Assembly: GCF_002262875.1 (NCBI RefSeq)
Contig: NZ_NKYE01000022.1
Coordinates: 1 to 64,000 of the forward strand
DNA: 64,000 nt
Origin: Amycolatopsis antarctica
GTDB lineage: Bacteria; Actinomycetota; Actinomycetes; Mycobacteriales; Pseudonocardiaceae
Direction of reading: 5' to 3'
Shown: piece after piece, positions 9,991-18,688 of the stretch
Layout: each line of letters opens with the position of its first letter
How positions within the stretch are numbered: position 1 is the first letter of the stretch
Translations under genes and position numbers: made by a program
The notes under the pieces: generated by a model
The model's input: only the letters and a program-made list of their open reading frames with translations
Told to the model about the DNA's origin: nothing
Database searches by the model: none

Positions 9991-10755
9991 ATGTCGGTAC
10001 CGACGGCTGACAACGCGCTCTGGATCCGGCGGTTCCATCCGTCGCCGGATCCTGCCGTTCGCCTGGTGTGCTTTCCGCACGCGGGTGGTTCGGCGAGCTT
10101 CTTCTTCCCGGTGTCGAAAGCGTTGTCCGGTTCGATGGAAGTGCTCGCCGTGCAGTACCCCGGCCGGCAGGATCGGCGAACCGCGCCGTGCATCGACAAC
10201 ATCGAGGCGCTCGCCGAGGAGATCTACACGGTGATGAGGCCGTGGACCGATTCACCGCTGGCGTTCTTCGGTCACAGTATGGGCGCCGTCCTGGCTTTTG
10301 AGGTTGCCCGACGTCTGGAGGACCGGGATGGGGTCGAACTGGTCGGTCTGTTCGCTTCCGGCCGGCGGGCGCCCTCACGGCACCGCGACGAGTACGTGCA
10401 CACCCGCGATGACAACGGAATCATTGCCGAACTGCGGCAGTTGTCCGGCACGGACGCGGCGCTGCTCGGGGACGAAGAACTGCTGCGGATGATCCTTCCC
10501 GCGATCCGCAGCGACTACAAGGCGATCGAGACCTACCGTTGCGACGCCACTGCCACCATTCGCTCTCCGATCAATGTCATGGTCGGCGACGACGACGCGA
10601 AGACGACCCTCGACGAGGCACGCGACTGGGCTCGGCACACCACTGGCGAGTTCGACATCCGGGTCTTTCCCGGCGGCCACTTCTACCTGAGCAACCATCA
10701 GGCCGAGGTGATCGATGCGATCTCCGACTACGTCCGCGACGTGCCCTCGTCGTGA
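9991..10755 (+). CDS. Type II thioesterase, PKS-associated
   Basis: A stand-alone alpha/beta-hydrolase thioesterase of 254 residues, the usual length for the type II editing enzymes that free carrier proteins of aberrant acyl groups. The nucleophile is Ser96 in GHSMG. A C-terminal Asp in VGDDDA and His in PGGHF complete the likely triad. The ATG at 9991 is preferred over an in-frame TTG at 9973 because GAGAGGAG lies 8 bases upstream of it. It follows the PKS gene on the same strand after a 246-base gap and precedes a hairpin terminator, so it belongs to the PKS transcription unit. It is not the chain-releasing thioesterase, which would be a domain fused to the last module. Confidence 0.92.
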   Translation: MSVPTADNALWIRRFHPSPDPAVRLVCFPHAGGSASFFFPVSKALSGSMEVLAVQYPGRQDRRTAPCIDNIEALAEEIYTVMRPWTDSPLAFFGHSMGAVLAFEVARRLEDRDGVELVGLFASGRRAPSRHRDEYVHTRDDNGIIAELRQLSGTDAALLGDEELLRMILPAIRSDYKAIETYRCDATATIRSPINVMVGDDDAKTTLDEARDWARHTTGEFDIRVFPGGHFYLSNHQAEVIDAISDYVRDVPSS

Positions 10756-10780
10756 CGGACCGGCCGGCCGGAGGTCCGTC
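10754..10780 (+). terminator. Hairpin terminator after the thioesterase gene
   Basis: GACGGACC (10754-10761) and GGTCCGTC (10773-10780) form a perfect 8-bp stem with an 11-base loop, starting at the stop codon. There is no T tract, which is common in actinobacteria. Nothing else is evident up to the rlmN start at 11036. Confidence 0.55.
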
Positions 10781-11035
10781 GGAGGCCAGCCTCACTCGTG
10801 AGCGGGTGGAACTGTCCCGGCAGATCCGCCTGGGACAGATGCGCTCCCGCACGCCACAGAACCCCTACTCCTGCTCCAGCAACCGGATCGCGGCGAGGAC
10901 ACCGGCCTCGGTCCAATCCCGTAACCGGCGCCGGCACCGCACCCCGGGCGTGCGTGTCGGGCCGTTCCGGACAGGGCCAGCGGCGAGAACGGCCAGTACG
11001 ACGGACGTCCGGGCGTCGTGCGACAATCATCGGCT

Positions 11036-12157
11036 GTGTCGACTCTCCCACTCGTCTTCGACTCTCCCAAGCGTGGCCAGCCGCCTCGTCATCTGGCTGA
11101 TCTGACTCTGAGTGAGCGGATCGACGCGGTGATCGAGTTGGGCGAGAAGTCGTACCGCGCAAAGCAGCTCTCGCATCATTATTTTTCCCGGTTGACTGTC
11201 GACGCCGACGCGATGACGGACATACCCGAGGCGTCTCGCAAGCGATTGGTGGACAGCCTTCTGCCGTCGATGTTGACCGAAGTGCGTGCAGTCGCGTGCG
11301 ACGACGGCAGCACCCGGAAGACGTTATGGCGCGCGCACGACGGCATCATGCTTGAAAGCGTCTTGATGCGTTACCCCGACCGTGCCACCTTGTGTATTTC
11401 GAGTCAGGCGGGCTGCGGCATGGCCTGCCCGTTCTGCGCCACCGGCCAGGGCGGGCTCGACCGCAACCTCTCCACCGCCGAGATCGTCGACCAGGTGCGC
11501 TCCGCCGCCGCCGTCATGCGCGACGGAGTCATGGCGGGCCCGGACGGCGTGCCGAGCGCGGGCAGGCTGTCCAACATCGTCTTCATGGGCATGGGTGAAC
11601 CTCTCGCGAACTACAAGCGGGTGGTGGCCGCGGTGCGCCGGATCACCGATCCGGCGCCGGAGGGGCTGGGGATCTCGCAGCGTTCGGTGACGGTGTCGAC
11701 GGTGGGTCTGGCGCCGGCGATCCGGAAGCTGGCGGACGAGAAGATGCAGGTGCGGCTGGCGTTGTCCCTGCACGCGCCGGACGACGAGTTGCGGAACGAG
11801 TTGGTGCCGGTGAACAACCGGTGGTCGGTGGACGAGGTGTTGTCCGCGGCGCGGTACTACCTGGATATGTCGGGCCGGCGGGTGTCGATCGAGTACGCGT
11901 TGATCCGGGACATGAATGATCATCCGTGGCGGGCGGATCTGCTGGCGAAGGTGCTGAAGCAGCATCTCGGGCATTTGGTGCACGTGAACGTGATTCCGTT
12001 GAATCCGACGCCGGGCAGCAAGTGGGACGCTTCGCCGAAGCCGGTGGAGCGGGAGTTCGTGCGGCGGGTGAACGCCGGAGGAGTGGCGTGCACGGTCCGT
12101 GACACCCGTGGTCAGGAGATCGCGGCGGCCTGCGGTCAGCTCGCCGCCGAAGGCTGA
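11036..12157 (+). CDS. rlmN: 23S rRNA (adenine-2503-C2)-methyltransferase / tRNA A37 methyltransferase, radical SAM
   Basis: Radical-SAM enzyme that methylates A2503 of 23S rRNA and A37 of some tRNAs. The sequence shows the CxxxCxxC iron-sulfur motif (CGMACPFC), the MGMGEPLANY loop, and a C-terminal catalytic Cys in VACTVRDT. The predicted 373 residues fit the family. GTG at 11036 is chosen because the protein then begins VSTLPLVFD as in actinobacterial relatives; an in-frame GTG at 11018 would add six residues. The gene carries a TTA leucine codon near 11325, a rare codon in high-GC actinobacteria. It is a housekeeping gene lying directly beside the PKS unit. It probably has its own promoter, since a hairpin separates it from the thioesterase gene. 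Confidence 0.95.
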   Translation: MSTLPLVFDSPKRGQPPRHLADLTLSERIDAVIELGEKSYRAKQLSHHYFSRLTVDADAMTDIPEASRKRLVDSLLPSMLTEVRAVACDDGSTRKTLWRAHDGIMLESVLMRYPDRATLCISSQAGCGMACPFCATGQGGLDRNLSTAEIVDQVRSAAAVMRDGVMAGPDGVPSAGRLSNIVFMGMGEPLANYKRVVAAVRRITDPAPEGLGISQRSVTVSTVGLAPAIRKLADEKMQVRLALSLHAPDDELRNELVPVNNRWSVDEVLSAARYYLDMSGRRVSIEYALIRDMNDHPWRADLLAKVLKQHLGHLVHVNVIPLNPTPGSKWDASPKPVEREFVRRVNAGGVACTVRDTRGQEIAAACGQLAAEG

Positions 12158-12190
12158 CCACGGCGGAGCCGCGTAGGCACTGGTCGTCCC

Positions 12191-12370
12191 ATCAGCGCCC
12201 AACTGGGCCAACGACTCCGCCAGCTCGGACCGCAGCCAGGACAGGCCCGATCACCGCCCTGTTCCGACTCGCCACAGACCTGCCGGCTGCTGCCGTCCTG
12301 GCCAAGTGCTTGGCGTCGCCAGCAGCGGTGACTGGGCCGCCTACGCCGCCAACCTCGCCGCGAATGCGGC
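12191..12370 (+). pseudogene. Remnant of the C-terminus of a phage-type integrase-like protein
   Basis: Three short stretches in three successive frames read like the C-terminal tail seen in many actinobacterial site-specific integrases. These are QLGQRLRQLG (from 12200), ITALFRLATDLPAA (from 12250) and GDWAAYAANLAA (from about 12330). At least two frameshifts and a small deletion separate them, and the rest of the protein is absent. The match comes from remembered family sequence only. It suggests a dead mobile element beside the PKS region. Confidence 0.4.
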
Positions 12371-12796
12371 CGTCGGGGGGCGACTGCTCGCTACAGCGGG
12401 CGGCCCCCAGGTCGACACCGCGCCGGTGTTGATGTCGCAGATGACGATCCCCGAGGTCAAACGCGCGGCGCACCGCATGCTGCCTGGAGCCGTCATTCAG
12501 CGACGGCCATTTCTGGCGGTCCTCCCTTATCTACAGACACTCCCCGGCGCGGCACGATGACTCTTGACACCCCACCGGCGAGAGGTATTCGGACAGTTGC
12601 GATATCCGACCTCGCCAGAGGCTGTCTACCCCGTCGAGACAGTTGAGGCGCCTCGCGCGTTCCTGACCCGGTGCCGTGCAACCAGGCCCAGCGAGTGAGA
12701 TGAGCGAACACGCTTCGCGAGCTACCTGCGGGGTGATCTTGCCGTCCCATCGTCATTGTCCTGGGACGCAACGAGGTCGGGGCCCTGTGTCCTTGG
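12371..12796. other. Gap without a recognisable gene
   Basis: A frame stays open to 12560 and runs on from the integrase-like tail (…VLMSQMTIPEVKR…), but no family is recognised and no ribosome-binding site is present. From 12560 to 12796 no coding signal, tRNA or clear hairpin is seen. The stretch reads as decayed DNA. Confidence 0.5.
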
Positions 12797-13921
12797 TCAG
12801 GGTCGGAGCCAGCGGTCGAACCAGGCACGGGTCCGGTGCAGGACGTCGAGTTGGTGGTTGCGTTCCCGGATCGAGTGGCCCTCTCTCGGATAGATCACGA
12901 ACTCGTGTTCGGCGCCGAAATGGCGCAGTGCCCGGTGGAAGTACACGGCTTGGCCGAGGGGAACGTTGGTGTCCTCGGCGCCGTGCAGGATGAGCACCGG
13001 AGTGCGGACGCGGCTGGCGAAGGAGATCGGGCTGAGTGCGTCATGTGGGTGTGGGCCGATCCCATCCCAGCCGATGCTGCCACTGAGCGCGGCCTCGAAC
13101 TGGCCGTTCTCGCCGGTCGCGGCGAGCATGCCCCAGTCGGTGATGCCGGCGTTGACCAGCGCGGCGCGAAACCGGTTTGTCTGGCCGACGGCCCAGGCGG
13201 ACATGAACCCGCCGTGGCTCCCGCCGGCGATACCCAGCCGATCCGGATCGGCGACGCCCTCGGCGATGAGCAGGTCGATGCCGGTCAGGATGTCGGTCCA
13301 CTCCTCCTGCCCGACTTGGCCGGCCACGCTGAGGGCGAACTGGTGGCCGTGGCCTTGGCCGCCGCGCGGGTTGGGCAGGAACACCGCGTACCCGGCGGTG
13401 GCCAGCCACTGCGCGCTGGGGAACCAGAACAGCTGGAAACGATCGGCGTAGCGGTCGTAGGGGCCTCCGTGCGCGATCGTGACGAGTGGGAACGGGCCGT
13501 CCGAGGCGGACTTCCCGACCGGCAGTACGAGCAGACCGTCCAGGTCGAGGCCGTCGGCGGCACGGTAGGACAGCGGTTGTTGGGTCCCGAGAGCGATGCC
13601 GTTCAGTTCCGGACGAGTGTCGGTGATCTTTCGCAGCGGCCCGGTCGGTGGCCCGACGTGAACGTTCGCGGGCTGGTAACGGGTGCCGGTCAGCGCCGTG
13701 ACTGTCTCCCCGGTGGGTGTGGTGGTGAGGTCGTCGAGGCGTCCGGGGTGCTGCGACAAGGTTGTGGGTCCGGTGGGATCAAGCCGCGCCAGGGTCGTGT
13801 TCAGGCCGTCTGCGAACACAACCAGTGCGGCGGTATCGGTCTGGTGCAGTTCGGTCGGGCACATCGGCAGGTCGGCGGTGCGGTTGCGGCGGACGCGGCT
13901 GCTCATAGCCAGGTCGAACAC
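12797..13921 (-). CDS. S9 (prolyl oligopeptidase family) peptidase, N-terminally shortened
   Basis: The C-terminal two thirds is a complete alpha/beta-hydrolase catalytic domain. It has GGSHGG (nucleophile Ser), the Asp in HGAEDTNVP and the His in REGHSIRER, and it contains HGGPYDRY. Family members are usually 600-700 residues with a seven-bladed propeller in front of the hydrolase. This protein is only 374 residues, so most of the propeller is missing. The frame opens only at 13982, exactly at the stop codon of the next gene upstream, so no longer start is possible. GTG at 13921 is the first usable start; an ATG at 13906 is an alternative. It is either a truncated pseudogene or a compact active hydrolase. 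The nearby integrase remnant favours truncation. Confidence 0.8.
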   Translation of the reverse strand: MFDLAMSSRVRRNRTADLPMCPTELHQTDTAALVVFADGLNTTLARLDPTGPTTLSQHPGRLDDLTTTPTGETVTALTGTRYQPANVHVGPPTGPLRKITDTRPELNGIALGTQQPLSYRAADGLDLDGLLVLPVGKSASDGPFPLVTIAHGGPYDRYADRFQLFWFPSAQWLATAGYAVFLPNPRGGQGHGHQFALSVAGQVGQEEWTDILTGIDLLIAEGVADPDRLGIAGGSHGGFMSAWAVGQTNRFRAALVNAGITDWGMLAATGENGQFEAALSGSIGWDGIGPHPHDALSPISFASRVRTPVLILHGAEDTNVPLGQAVYFHRALRHFGAEHEFVIYPREGHSIRERNHQLDVLHRTRAWFDRWLRP

Positions 13922-13981
13922 GGTGGGTGTGACATCGCCGAGCAGGACACAGCAGCGAGCACCCGCTGACCTGGGGGATTC

Positions 13982-14425
13982 TCAGAGGGTCTTCGTCATG
14001 AACGTACTGTTCGGATCGGGCCGGTAGTCCGCGAACGGCTCGCACTGGACGAACCCGAACTTCGCGTACAGCTTCCTGGCGGGCAGGAAGAACTCGGCCG
14101 TGCCGGTCTCCAGGCTCAGGCGTGTGAAACCCATGGCCCTGGCCTCGGTGATGATGTGTTCCAGCAGCCGGGATGCGATCCCGCTTCGCTTGCGCCCCGG
14201 TGTGGTGCGCATCGACTTCAGTTCCGCGTGCCCCGCCTCCAGCTTCTTGATCGCACCGCAGCCCACCACGGTGTCACCGTCCACGATCGACCAGAACGTG
14301 ATCTCGGCCTTGCGAAGCTCGTCGAGATCGAGTGCGTGCTTGCTCTCCACCGGCGTGATGGACCGCATCTGCCGAACGTGCTCGTCGAGAAACCTGGCGA
14401 TCTCCGAGCCGGACAGGTCGTCCAC
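13982..14425 (-). CDS. GNAT-family N-acetyltransferase
   Basis: A small GNAT protein of 147 residues. The acetyl-CoA loop region reads PGRKRSGIASRLLEHI, and a C-terminal segment EFFLPARKLYAKFGF is typical of single-domain members acting on amino groups of small molecules or proteins. The substrate is unknown. The start is odd: GGAGGGGAG at 14442-14450 precedes ATC AAG ATC ACG GTG, where relatives have ATG AAG ATC. I use the GTG at 14425. The better-spaced codon would be ATC at 14437, adding four residues. The stop lies 60 bases before the shortened S9 peptidase gene on the same strand. Confidence 0.85.
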   Translation of the reverse strand: MDDLSGSEIARFLDEHVRQMRSITPVESKHALDLDELRKAEITFWSIVDGDTVVGCGAIKKLEAGHAELKSMRTTPGRKRSGIASRLLEHIITEARAMGFTRLSLETGTAEFFLPARKLYAKFGFVQCEPFADYRPDPNSTFMTKTL

Positions 14426-14561
14426 CGTGATCTTGATCTTGCTCCCCTCCCGCCTCGTGGTGCTGCGCCCCCAGCGATCTACCCACGGTGAATGCTCGCA
14501 GGCCGATCCGGGGCTGTTCAACGGTTCAGCGCGGACCGTCCGGTGGCGCCCGGCACGAAGT

Positions 14562-14594
14562 GGTGCCGGTGGTCGAGTTTCGACCACCGGCACC
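14562..14594 (-). terminator. Strong hairpin terminator
   Basis: A perfect 15-bp inverted repeat (14562-14576 with 14580-14594) has a 3-base loop. It sits 22 bases beyond the stop of the minus-strand lipoprotein hydrolase gene at 14617, before the GNAT gene. It therefore ends the histidine kinase-regulator-hydrolase unit. Confidence 0.8.
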
Positions 14595-14616
14595 CTGGCG
14601 CACGCGATCCCCGGGG

Positions 14617-16296
14617 CTACTGCCCGTTCGGTCCGGGAGGCCTGGTGGTGCCCGGGGGCACCTCGCAGACGGTGCCCCCGGCGGGCAGGACCCCGTTGAT
14701 CAGGGTGGCGTCCACCGCGTCGTCGATGCACGGGCCGCTGCGCCGGTAGGAGGTGTGGCCGACGCCCTCACGGGTCAGCAGGACACTGTTGTCCATCGTC
14801 TCGGTCATCGCCTCGGCCCAGTGGTACGGGGTCACGTTGTCCACCCGGCCACCGACTATCAGTACCGGCGGGGCACCGGCGCCGGTGAGCGGTTCGGTGA
14901 AGCGATCGGTGTTCGGCGCGGGCCACAGGGCGCAGTTGAGCGCGCTGTATCCCGCCCTGCTCGCCAGCCGCTTGTCCCGGTCGGCGATCTTCGTGGCGGC
15001 GGCCGTGTGCGCGGCGATGTCGGTCGTCCTCGGCCAGTCGGCGCAGCGCACAGCGGTGTGCGGTTCCTGGAGAATCGCGTACGGGCCGCCGAAGGGCGCG
15101 ACCGTGACCTTCGATATCAGAAAGTGCAGGAGCGTGCCGTTGCCCTGCTGCGCGGCCAGCAGGCCCGCGGTGAGCGTTGGCCACAACTCCCGGGCGCCCG
15201 CGCCTGCCCTGGCGGCTTCGAGCGTCACGGCACCGTCGAGCGTGCCGCCCGGCGTCAGGCCCTCGACGGGCGGGACCTGCAGCGGCTGTGCCTCCAGCCG
15301 AGTGATCAGGGCGTCGAACGCGGCTTCCGGGTCGCCGTTGCCGAGCGGGCACACCTGCGGGCCCTCGGTGCGGCAGGTCTCGAACCACGTGTCGAGCGTC
15401 TGCTCGTTGGACCGGGAGACGTCGTCGAGGAAGTCGAGCGTGTTGTTGTGCCAGAGCTTGGTGTCGACGGGTGCGTCGATCACCATCTGGCGGACACGGT
15501 CCGGGAACAGCGTGGCGTACATGGGGCCGACCACCGTGCCGTAGGACATGCCGTAGAAGGTGATCTGTTCCTCGCCGATCGCCGCGCGGACCTGGTCCAT
15601 GTCACGTGCGACGTTGTCGGTGGACAGGCTGGCCAGGAACTCCGGGCTGTGGTGCGCCAGGCAGCCGTCGGTGAAGGTGCGGGCGTCGTCGAGCAGCTCC
15701 GGCAGTGGCTTCCCGCCCGGGACGGCCGGGTCGAAGTCGGCGGCGGTGGCCTCGGCGCGCTGCTCGTCGGTGAGGCAGCGGACGGCACCGGAGTCGCCGA
15801 CGCCGCGCGGGTCCATGCCGACGACGTCGAAGCGGGCCAGCACGGCGGGCGAGTACGGGCCGGTGTCGCTGCCGGGGTCGATCGAATCGATCGTCTCGGT
15901 GGCAGGCACTCCCGGCCCACCCGGGTTGATGAACAGGCTGCCGATGCGCTGTGCCGGATCGGTGGCGCGGTGGCGCTTCACCGCGAGCGGGATCCGCTCT
16001 CCGTCGGGCTTGCCGTACTCCAGGGGCACCTCGACGGTGGCGCAGTCCAGGTTGGGTCCGCACTCGCTCCAGGCGACCGGGGTGGGTGCCGGGGCCGAGG
16101 AGCCGGGTTCTGCCGACTCCGACGACCCGCTGGTGCACCCGGTCAGCACCAGCGCGGTGAGGGCGAGAGCGGTGGCACCCCGGAGCGCGGTTCTGCCCGG
16201 CCCGGTTCTCCGGCGGGGGATCGGGCGGGCCTGGCTGGGTGCGGCGTGCGGCGAGAGCGCGGCCGCCACACCGGTCTGTCGAGTTGATCCGGGCAT
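14617..16296 (-). CDS. Tripeptidyl-aminopeptidase-like alpha/beta hydrolase, lipoprotein
   Basis: A secreted alpha/beta hydrolase of the Streptomyces mycelium-associated proteinase (SlpD/SlpE) type, predicted to trim tripeptides or similar from peptides outside the cell. The N-terminus has arginines, a hydrophobic stretch and a lipobox LTGC, followed by a Ser/Pro-rich linker. NPGGPG forms the oxyanion loop and GMSYG carries the nucleophile Ser. Asp in GGRVDNVTP and His in GVGHTSY complete the triad, followed by the C-terminal TAP-like segment. The ATG at 16296 gives 559 residues; no good ribosome-binding site is visible, so the exact start is uncertain. It lies 124 bases downstream of a two-component system on the same strand and may be controlled by it (inference). 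Confidence 0.9.
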   Translation of the reverse strand: MPGSTRQTGVAAALSPHAAPSQARPIPRRRTGPGRTALRGATALALTALVLTGCTSGSSESAEPGSSAPAPTPVAWSECGPNLDCATVEVPLEYGKPDGERIPLAVKRHRATDPAQRIGSLFINPGGPGVPATETIDSIDPGSDTGPYSPAVLARFDVVGMDPRGVGDSGAVRCLTDEQRAEATAADFDPAVPGGKPLPELLDDARTFTDGCLAHHSPEFLASLSTDNVARDMDQVRAAIGEEQITFYGMSYGTVVGPMYATLFPDRVRQMVIDAPVDTKLWHNNTLDFLDDVSRSNEQTLDTWFETCRTEGPQVCPLGNGDPEAAFDALITRLEAQPLQVPPVEGLTPGGTLDGAVTLEAARAGAGARELWPTLTAGLLAAQQGNGTLLHFLISKVTVAPFGGPYAILQEPHTAVRCADWPRTTDIAAHTAAATKIADRDKRLASRAGYSALNCALWPAPNTDRFTEPLTGAGAPPVLIVGGRVDNVTPYHWAEAMTETMDNSVLLTREGVGHTSYRRSGPCIDDAVDATLINGVLPAGGTVCEVPPGTTRPPGPNGQ

Positions 16297-16420
16297 GCGA
16301 CGGAGGCTAGGAGGGCCACCCGGTCCGCCGGATCGGCGAAGCGGTCCGACTCTGCCGACCAAAGTCGGAGCGTCCGCGACGCGGGGCGGGTCCGGCACGG
16401 TGCGTGGTCCCGGTGTGCGC

Positions 16421-17107
16421 TCAGTCCTGCCCGTCCGGGTGGTCGAGCTCCGCGTCGTGTACGAGCAGGGCCACCTGTACGCGGTTGTTGAGGTCGAGCT
16501 TGGTGAGTATCGCCGACACGTGGGTCTTGACCGTGGTCAGGCCGAGGTGGTGACGGGCGGCGATCTCGGAGTTGGAGCGCCCGGTGCCGATCTCGACCGC
16601 GACCGCGCGTTCCCGGTCGGCGAGCAGGTCGAGGCGCTGGCGGGCCGCGCCCCGGCGGGTGTCCCGCTCCGACTCCGCGACCCTGGCGATGAGCCGCCGG
16701 GTCACCTCCGGCGAGAGCACGGGACGTCCCTTGGCCGCGTGCCGGATCGCGACGACGAGTTCGTCCGGCGGGGTGTCCTTGAGCAGGAACCCCGCGGCCC
16801 CCGCCCGGAGGGCGCGCAGCACGTGGGCGTCGGCGTCGAAGGTGGTGAGCACGATGACCTGGGGCGCGGATGGCCGGCTCCGCAGTGTCTCGGTCGCGGT
16901 GAGCCCGTCCGTACCGGGCATCCGGATGTCCATCAGCACGACGGCCGGGCTGTGCAGCCGGGCCAGCTCCACCGCTTCCGCACCGTCGCTCGCCTCGGCG
17001 ACCACCCGCAGATCGGAGGCGCCGCGCAGCATCATCTTCAGCCCGAAACGGACGACCGGGTCGTCGTCGGCGACCAGCACGTCGATGGTCGGTACAGGGT
17101 CGGTCAC
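16421..17107 (-). CDS. NarL/LuxR-family two-component response regulator
   Basis: A DNA-binding response regulator of 228 residues. The receiver domain (about 8-125) has the acidic pocket DDD at 14-16, the phosphoacceptor Asp60 in LMDIRMPG and the conserved Lys in LLKD. The C-terminal LuxR helix-turn-helix (about 160-220) contains RSNSEIAARHHLGLTTVKTH. GTG at 17107 is chosen because it overlaps the stop codon of the kinase gene (GTGA), which indicates translational coupling. It forms a cognate pair with the kinase just upstream. Targets are unknown; the lipoprotein hydrolase gene downstream is the nearest candidate. Confidence 0.95.
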   Translation of the reverse strand: MTDPVPTIDVLVADDDPVVRFGLKMMLRGASDLRVVAEASDGAEAVELARLHSPAVVLMDIRMPGTDGLTATETLRSRPSAPQVIVLTTFDADAHVLRALRAGAAGFLLKDTPPDELVVAIRHAAKGRPVLSPEVTRRLIARVAESERDTRRGAARQRLDLLADRERAVAVEIGTGRSNSEIAARHHLGLTTVKTHVSAILTKLDLNNRVQVALLVHDAELDHPDGQD

Positions 17108-18279
17108 GTCGGCCACGGTAGCCACATCCGCACCCGCCAGCCGCCCGAGACCGTCGGGCCGTATTCGAGTCGCCCGGCCACCAGGCGCGACCGCTCGGCC
17201 AGGCCGCGCAGCCCCTCCCCGGACCCGCCGGGCCGCGAGGTTTCCGCCGCCGGTGGCGTGTTGACGATCTCGGCGGCCAGGTGGTCACCCGGCCCTCCGG
17301 TGATCCGGATGACGACCGAGGCACCCGCGGCGTGCTTGCGCACATTGGTCAGGCACTCCTGTACGAGGCGGTAGAGCGTGCGCCCCTGCGTCGCCGGGAA
17401 GGCCCGGCCCTCGCCCGTCACCCCCGTCTCGTCCCGCAGTTCGACCGGGGTGCCCGCCTGGCGGGCCTCGTCGACCAGTTCCAGGACGTCCTCGACGACC
17501 GGCAGTGGCAGTTCTCCCACCGGTGCCCGGAGCACCCCGATCACCTCACGGAGATCCTGCAGGGCGCGGTGCGCGTTCTCCCTGATCACCTCGGCCGCCC
17601 GCGCGACGTCCTCGGCCGGCGCCTCGCGGTAGTAGGTGAGGGCACCCGCGTGCACGCTGAGCAGGGACAGCCGGTGACCCAGGACGTCGTGCATCTCCCG
17701 CGCGAGAGCCTCCCGCGCTTCGTGCTGCGAGTGGGCGGCCCGTAGTCGCGCCTCGACGCCGGCCGCCTCGGCCCGCTCCCGCAGGGACGTGACCAGGTCG
17801 CGGCGGCTGCGCACGGACAGCCCCCAGGCCACAACCGCGATGTGCCCCAGGACGATGGCGGCGAACACCAGGACCGGCGAGGCCACCGGCTCGGGCCGCA
17901 GGAGCTGGTACACGCTGAGCGCCGCGAGGCTGGCCGCACACAGTGCCGCCGTGGCCCGGGTCGAGCAGTGCACGGCCACCGTGAACAACGCGACGACCGC
18001 GGGCCCGGACACCGACTCGGAGAACGAACTCGACGCGACCAGGACCGCGGCCAGCACCACCGGGAATCGGCGCCGCCACCACAACGCGACGCAGCCGAGC
18101 ACGCCTGTCGCCCAGTCCCCGTACACGATCCAGACCGGCACTTCCTCCGGCACGTTCATCCGGTGGGCGGCGGCGAGCAGCCCGACCGCGGCGGCCACCA
18201 CGATCAGGGCGCCGTCGACCACCCGGTCGCCGATCGCTTCCCTGAGCGTCCGCCGCCCGCTGCCCGTCGATCCACTCAT
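17104..18279 (-). CDS. Two-component sensor histidine kinase (HisKA_3 type)
   Basis: Membrane histidine kinase of the NarX/DesK class, 391 residues. Hydrophobic segments between residues 22 and 155 form four to five membrane helices. The phosphoacceptor is His197 in REMHDVLGHRLS, followed by a HATPase_c domain with LVQECLTNVRKHA (N box) and GEGLRGLAER (G box). There is no large extracellular domain, so it probably senses a signal in or near the membrane. ATG at 18279 is used, because the longer frame upstream is not family-like. It overlaps the response regulator gene by four bases. Confidence 0.93.
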   Translation of the reverse strand: MSGSTGSGRRTLREAIGDRVVDGALIVVAAAVGLLAAAHRMNVPEEVPVWIVYGDWATGVLGCVALWWRRRFPVVLAAVLVASSSFSESVSGPAVVALFTVAVHCSTRATAALCAASLAALSVYQLLRPEPVASPVLVFAAIVLGHIAVVAWGLSVRSRRDLVTSLRERAEAAGVEARLRAAHSQHEAREALAREMHDVLGHRLSLLSVHAGALTYYREAPAEDVARAAEVIRENAHRALQDLREVIGVLRAPVGELPLPVVEDVLELVDEARQAGTPVELRDETGVTGEGRAFPATQGRTLYRLVQECLTNVRKHAAGASVVIRITGGPGDHLAAEIVNTPPAAETSRPGGSGEGLRGLAERSRLVAGRLEYGPTVSGGWRVRMWLPWPT

Positions 18280-18688
18280 CGCCGCGAGCCTAGGCCCTGC
18301 CCTGCGATCGGCGTTGGCGGAAAGCCCCGAGCACGACACCGGTACGAAGCCTTCCCACCGCCGTGCCGTGGGTCCGCCCGCAGGGCGTGGAATATCGCGG
18401 CCGCCATCGTGGTTGCCGAGTTGCCTGACGCGCACGACGCCGCCATGACACGACGAAGGTGAGAGAGCCACGCCTGCCCCGGGAACGCGGCAGTTTCCGC
18501 ACACCGGATCGGCGGTTCGCGAGCACTCGGCGGAGGTCCTTCATGTTGGATCGGTTGATCTGCTTGGGCGGCAACAGTTCCGTGACGAAGCGGGTGATCG
18601 GGCGGCGCCACGGTCACTCCGGCGTTCTCGGCAAGGCCGGACCCGGCAACGCGAATCCCGGCTACCGACAATCGGAAGGATCAGACAC
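18280..18688. other. Intergenic gap between divergent genes
   Basis: The gap holds promoters for the kinase (minus) and the DUF5996 gene (plus). On the minus strand about 18470-18600 reads like coding sequence (PPKQINRSNMKDLRR) but has no start, no ribosome-binding site and no family match. It may be a gene scrap. No RNA gene is seen. Confidence 0.4.

Noticed and set aside
11018..11035. Upstream GTG as the rlmN start
   Set aside because: It adds six unconserved residues; the GTG at 11036 gives the family-like N-terminus.
18470..18600. Coding-looking stretch on the minus strand
   Set aside because: About 40 residues look plausible, but there is no start, no stop context and no family match.
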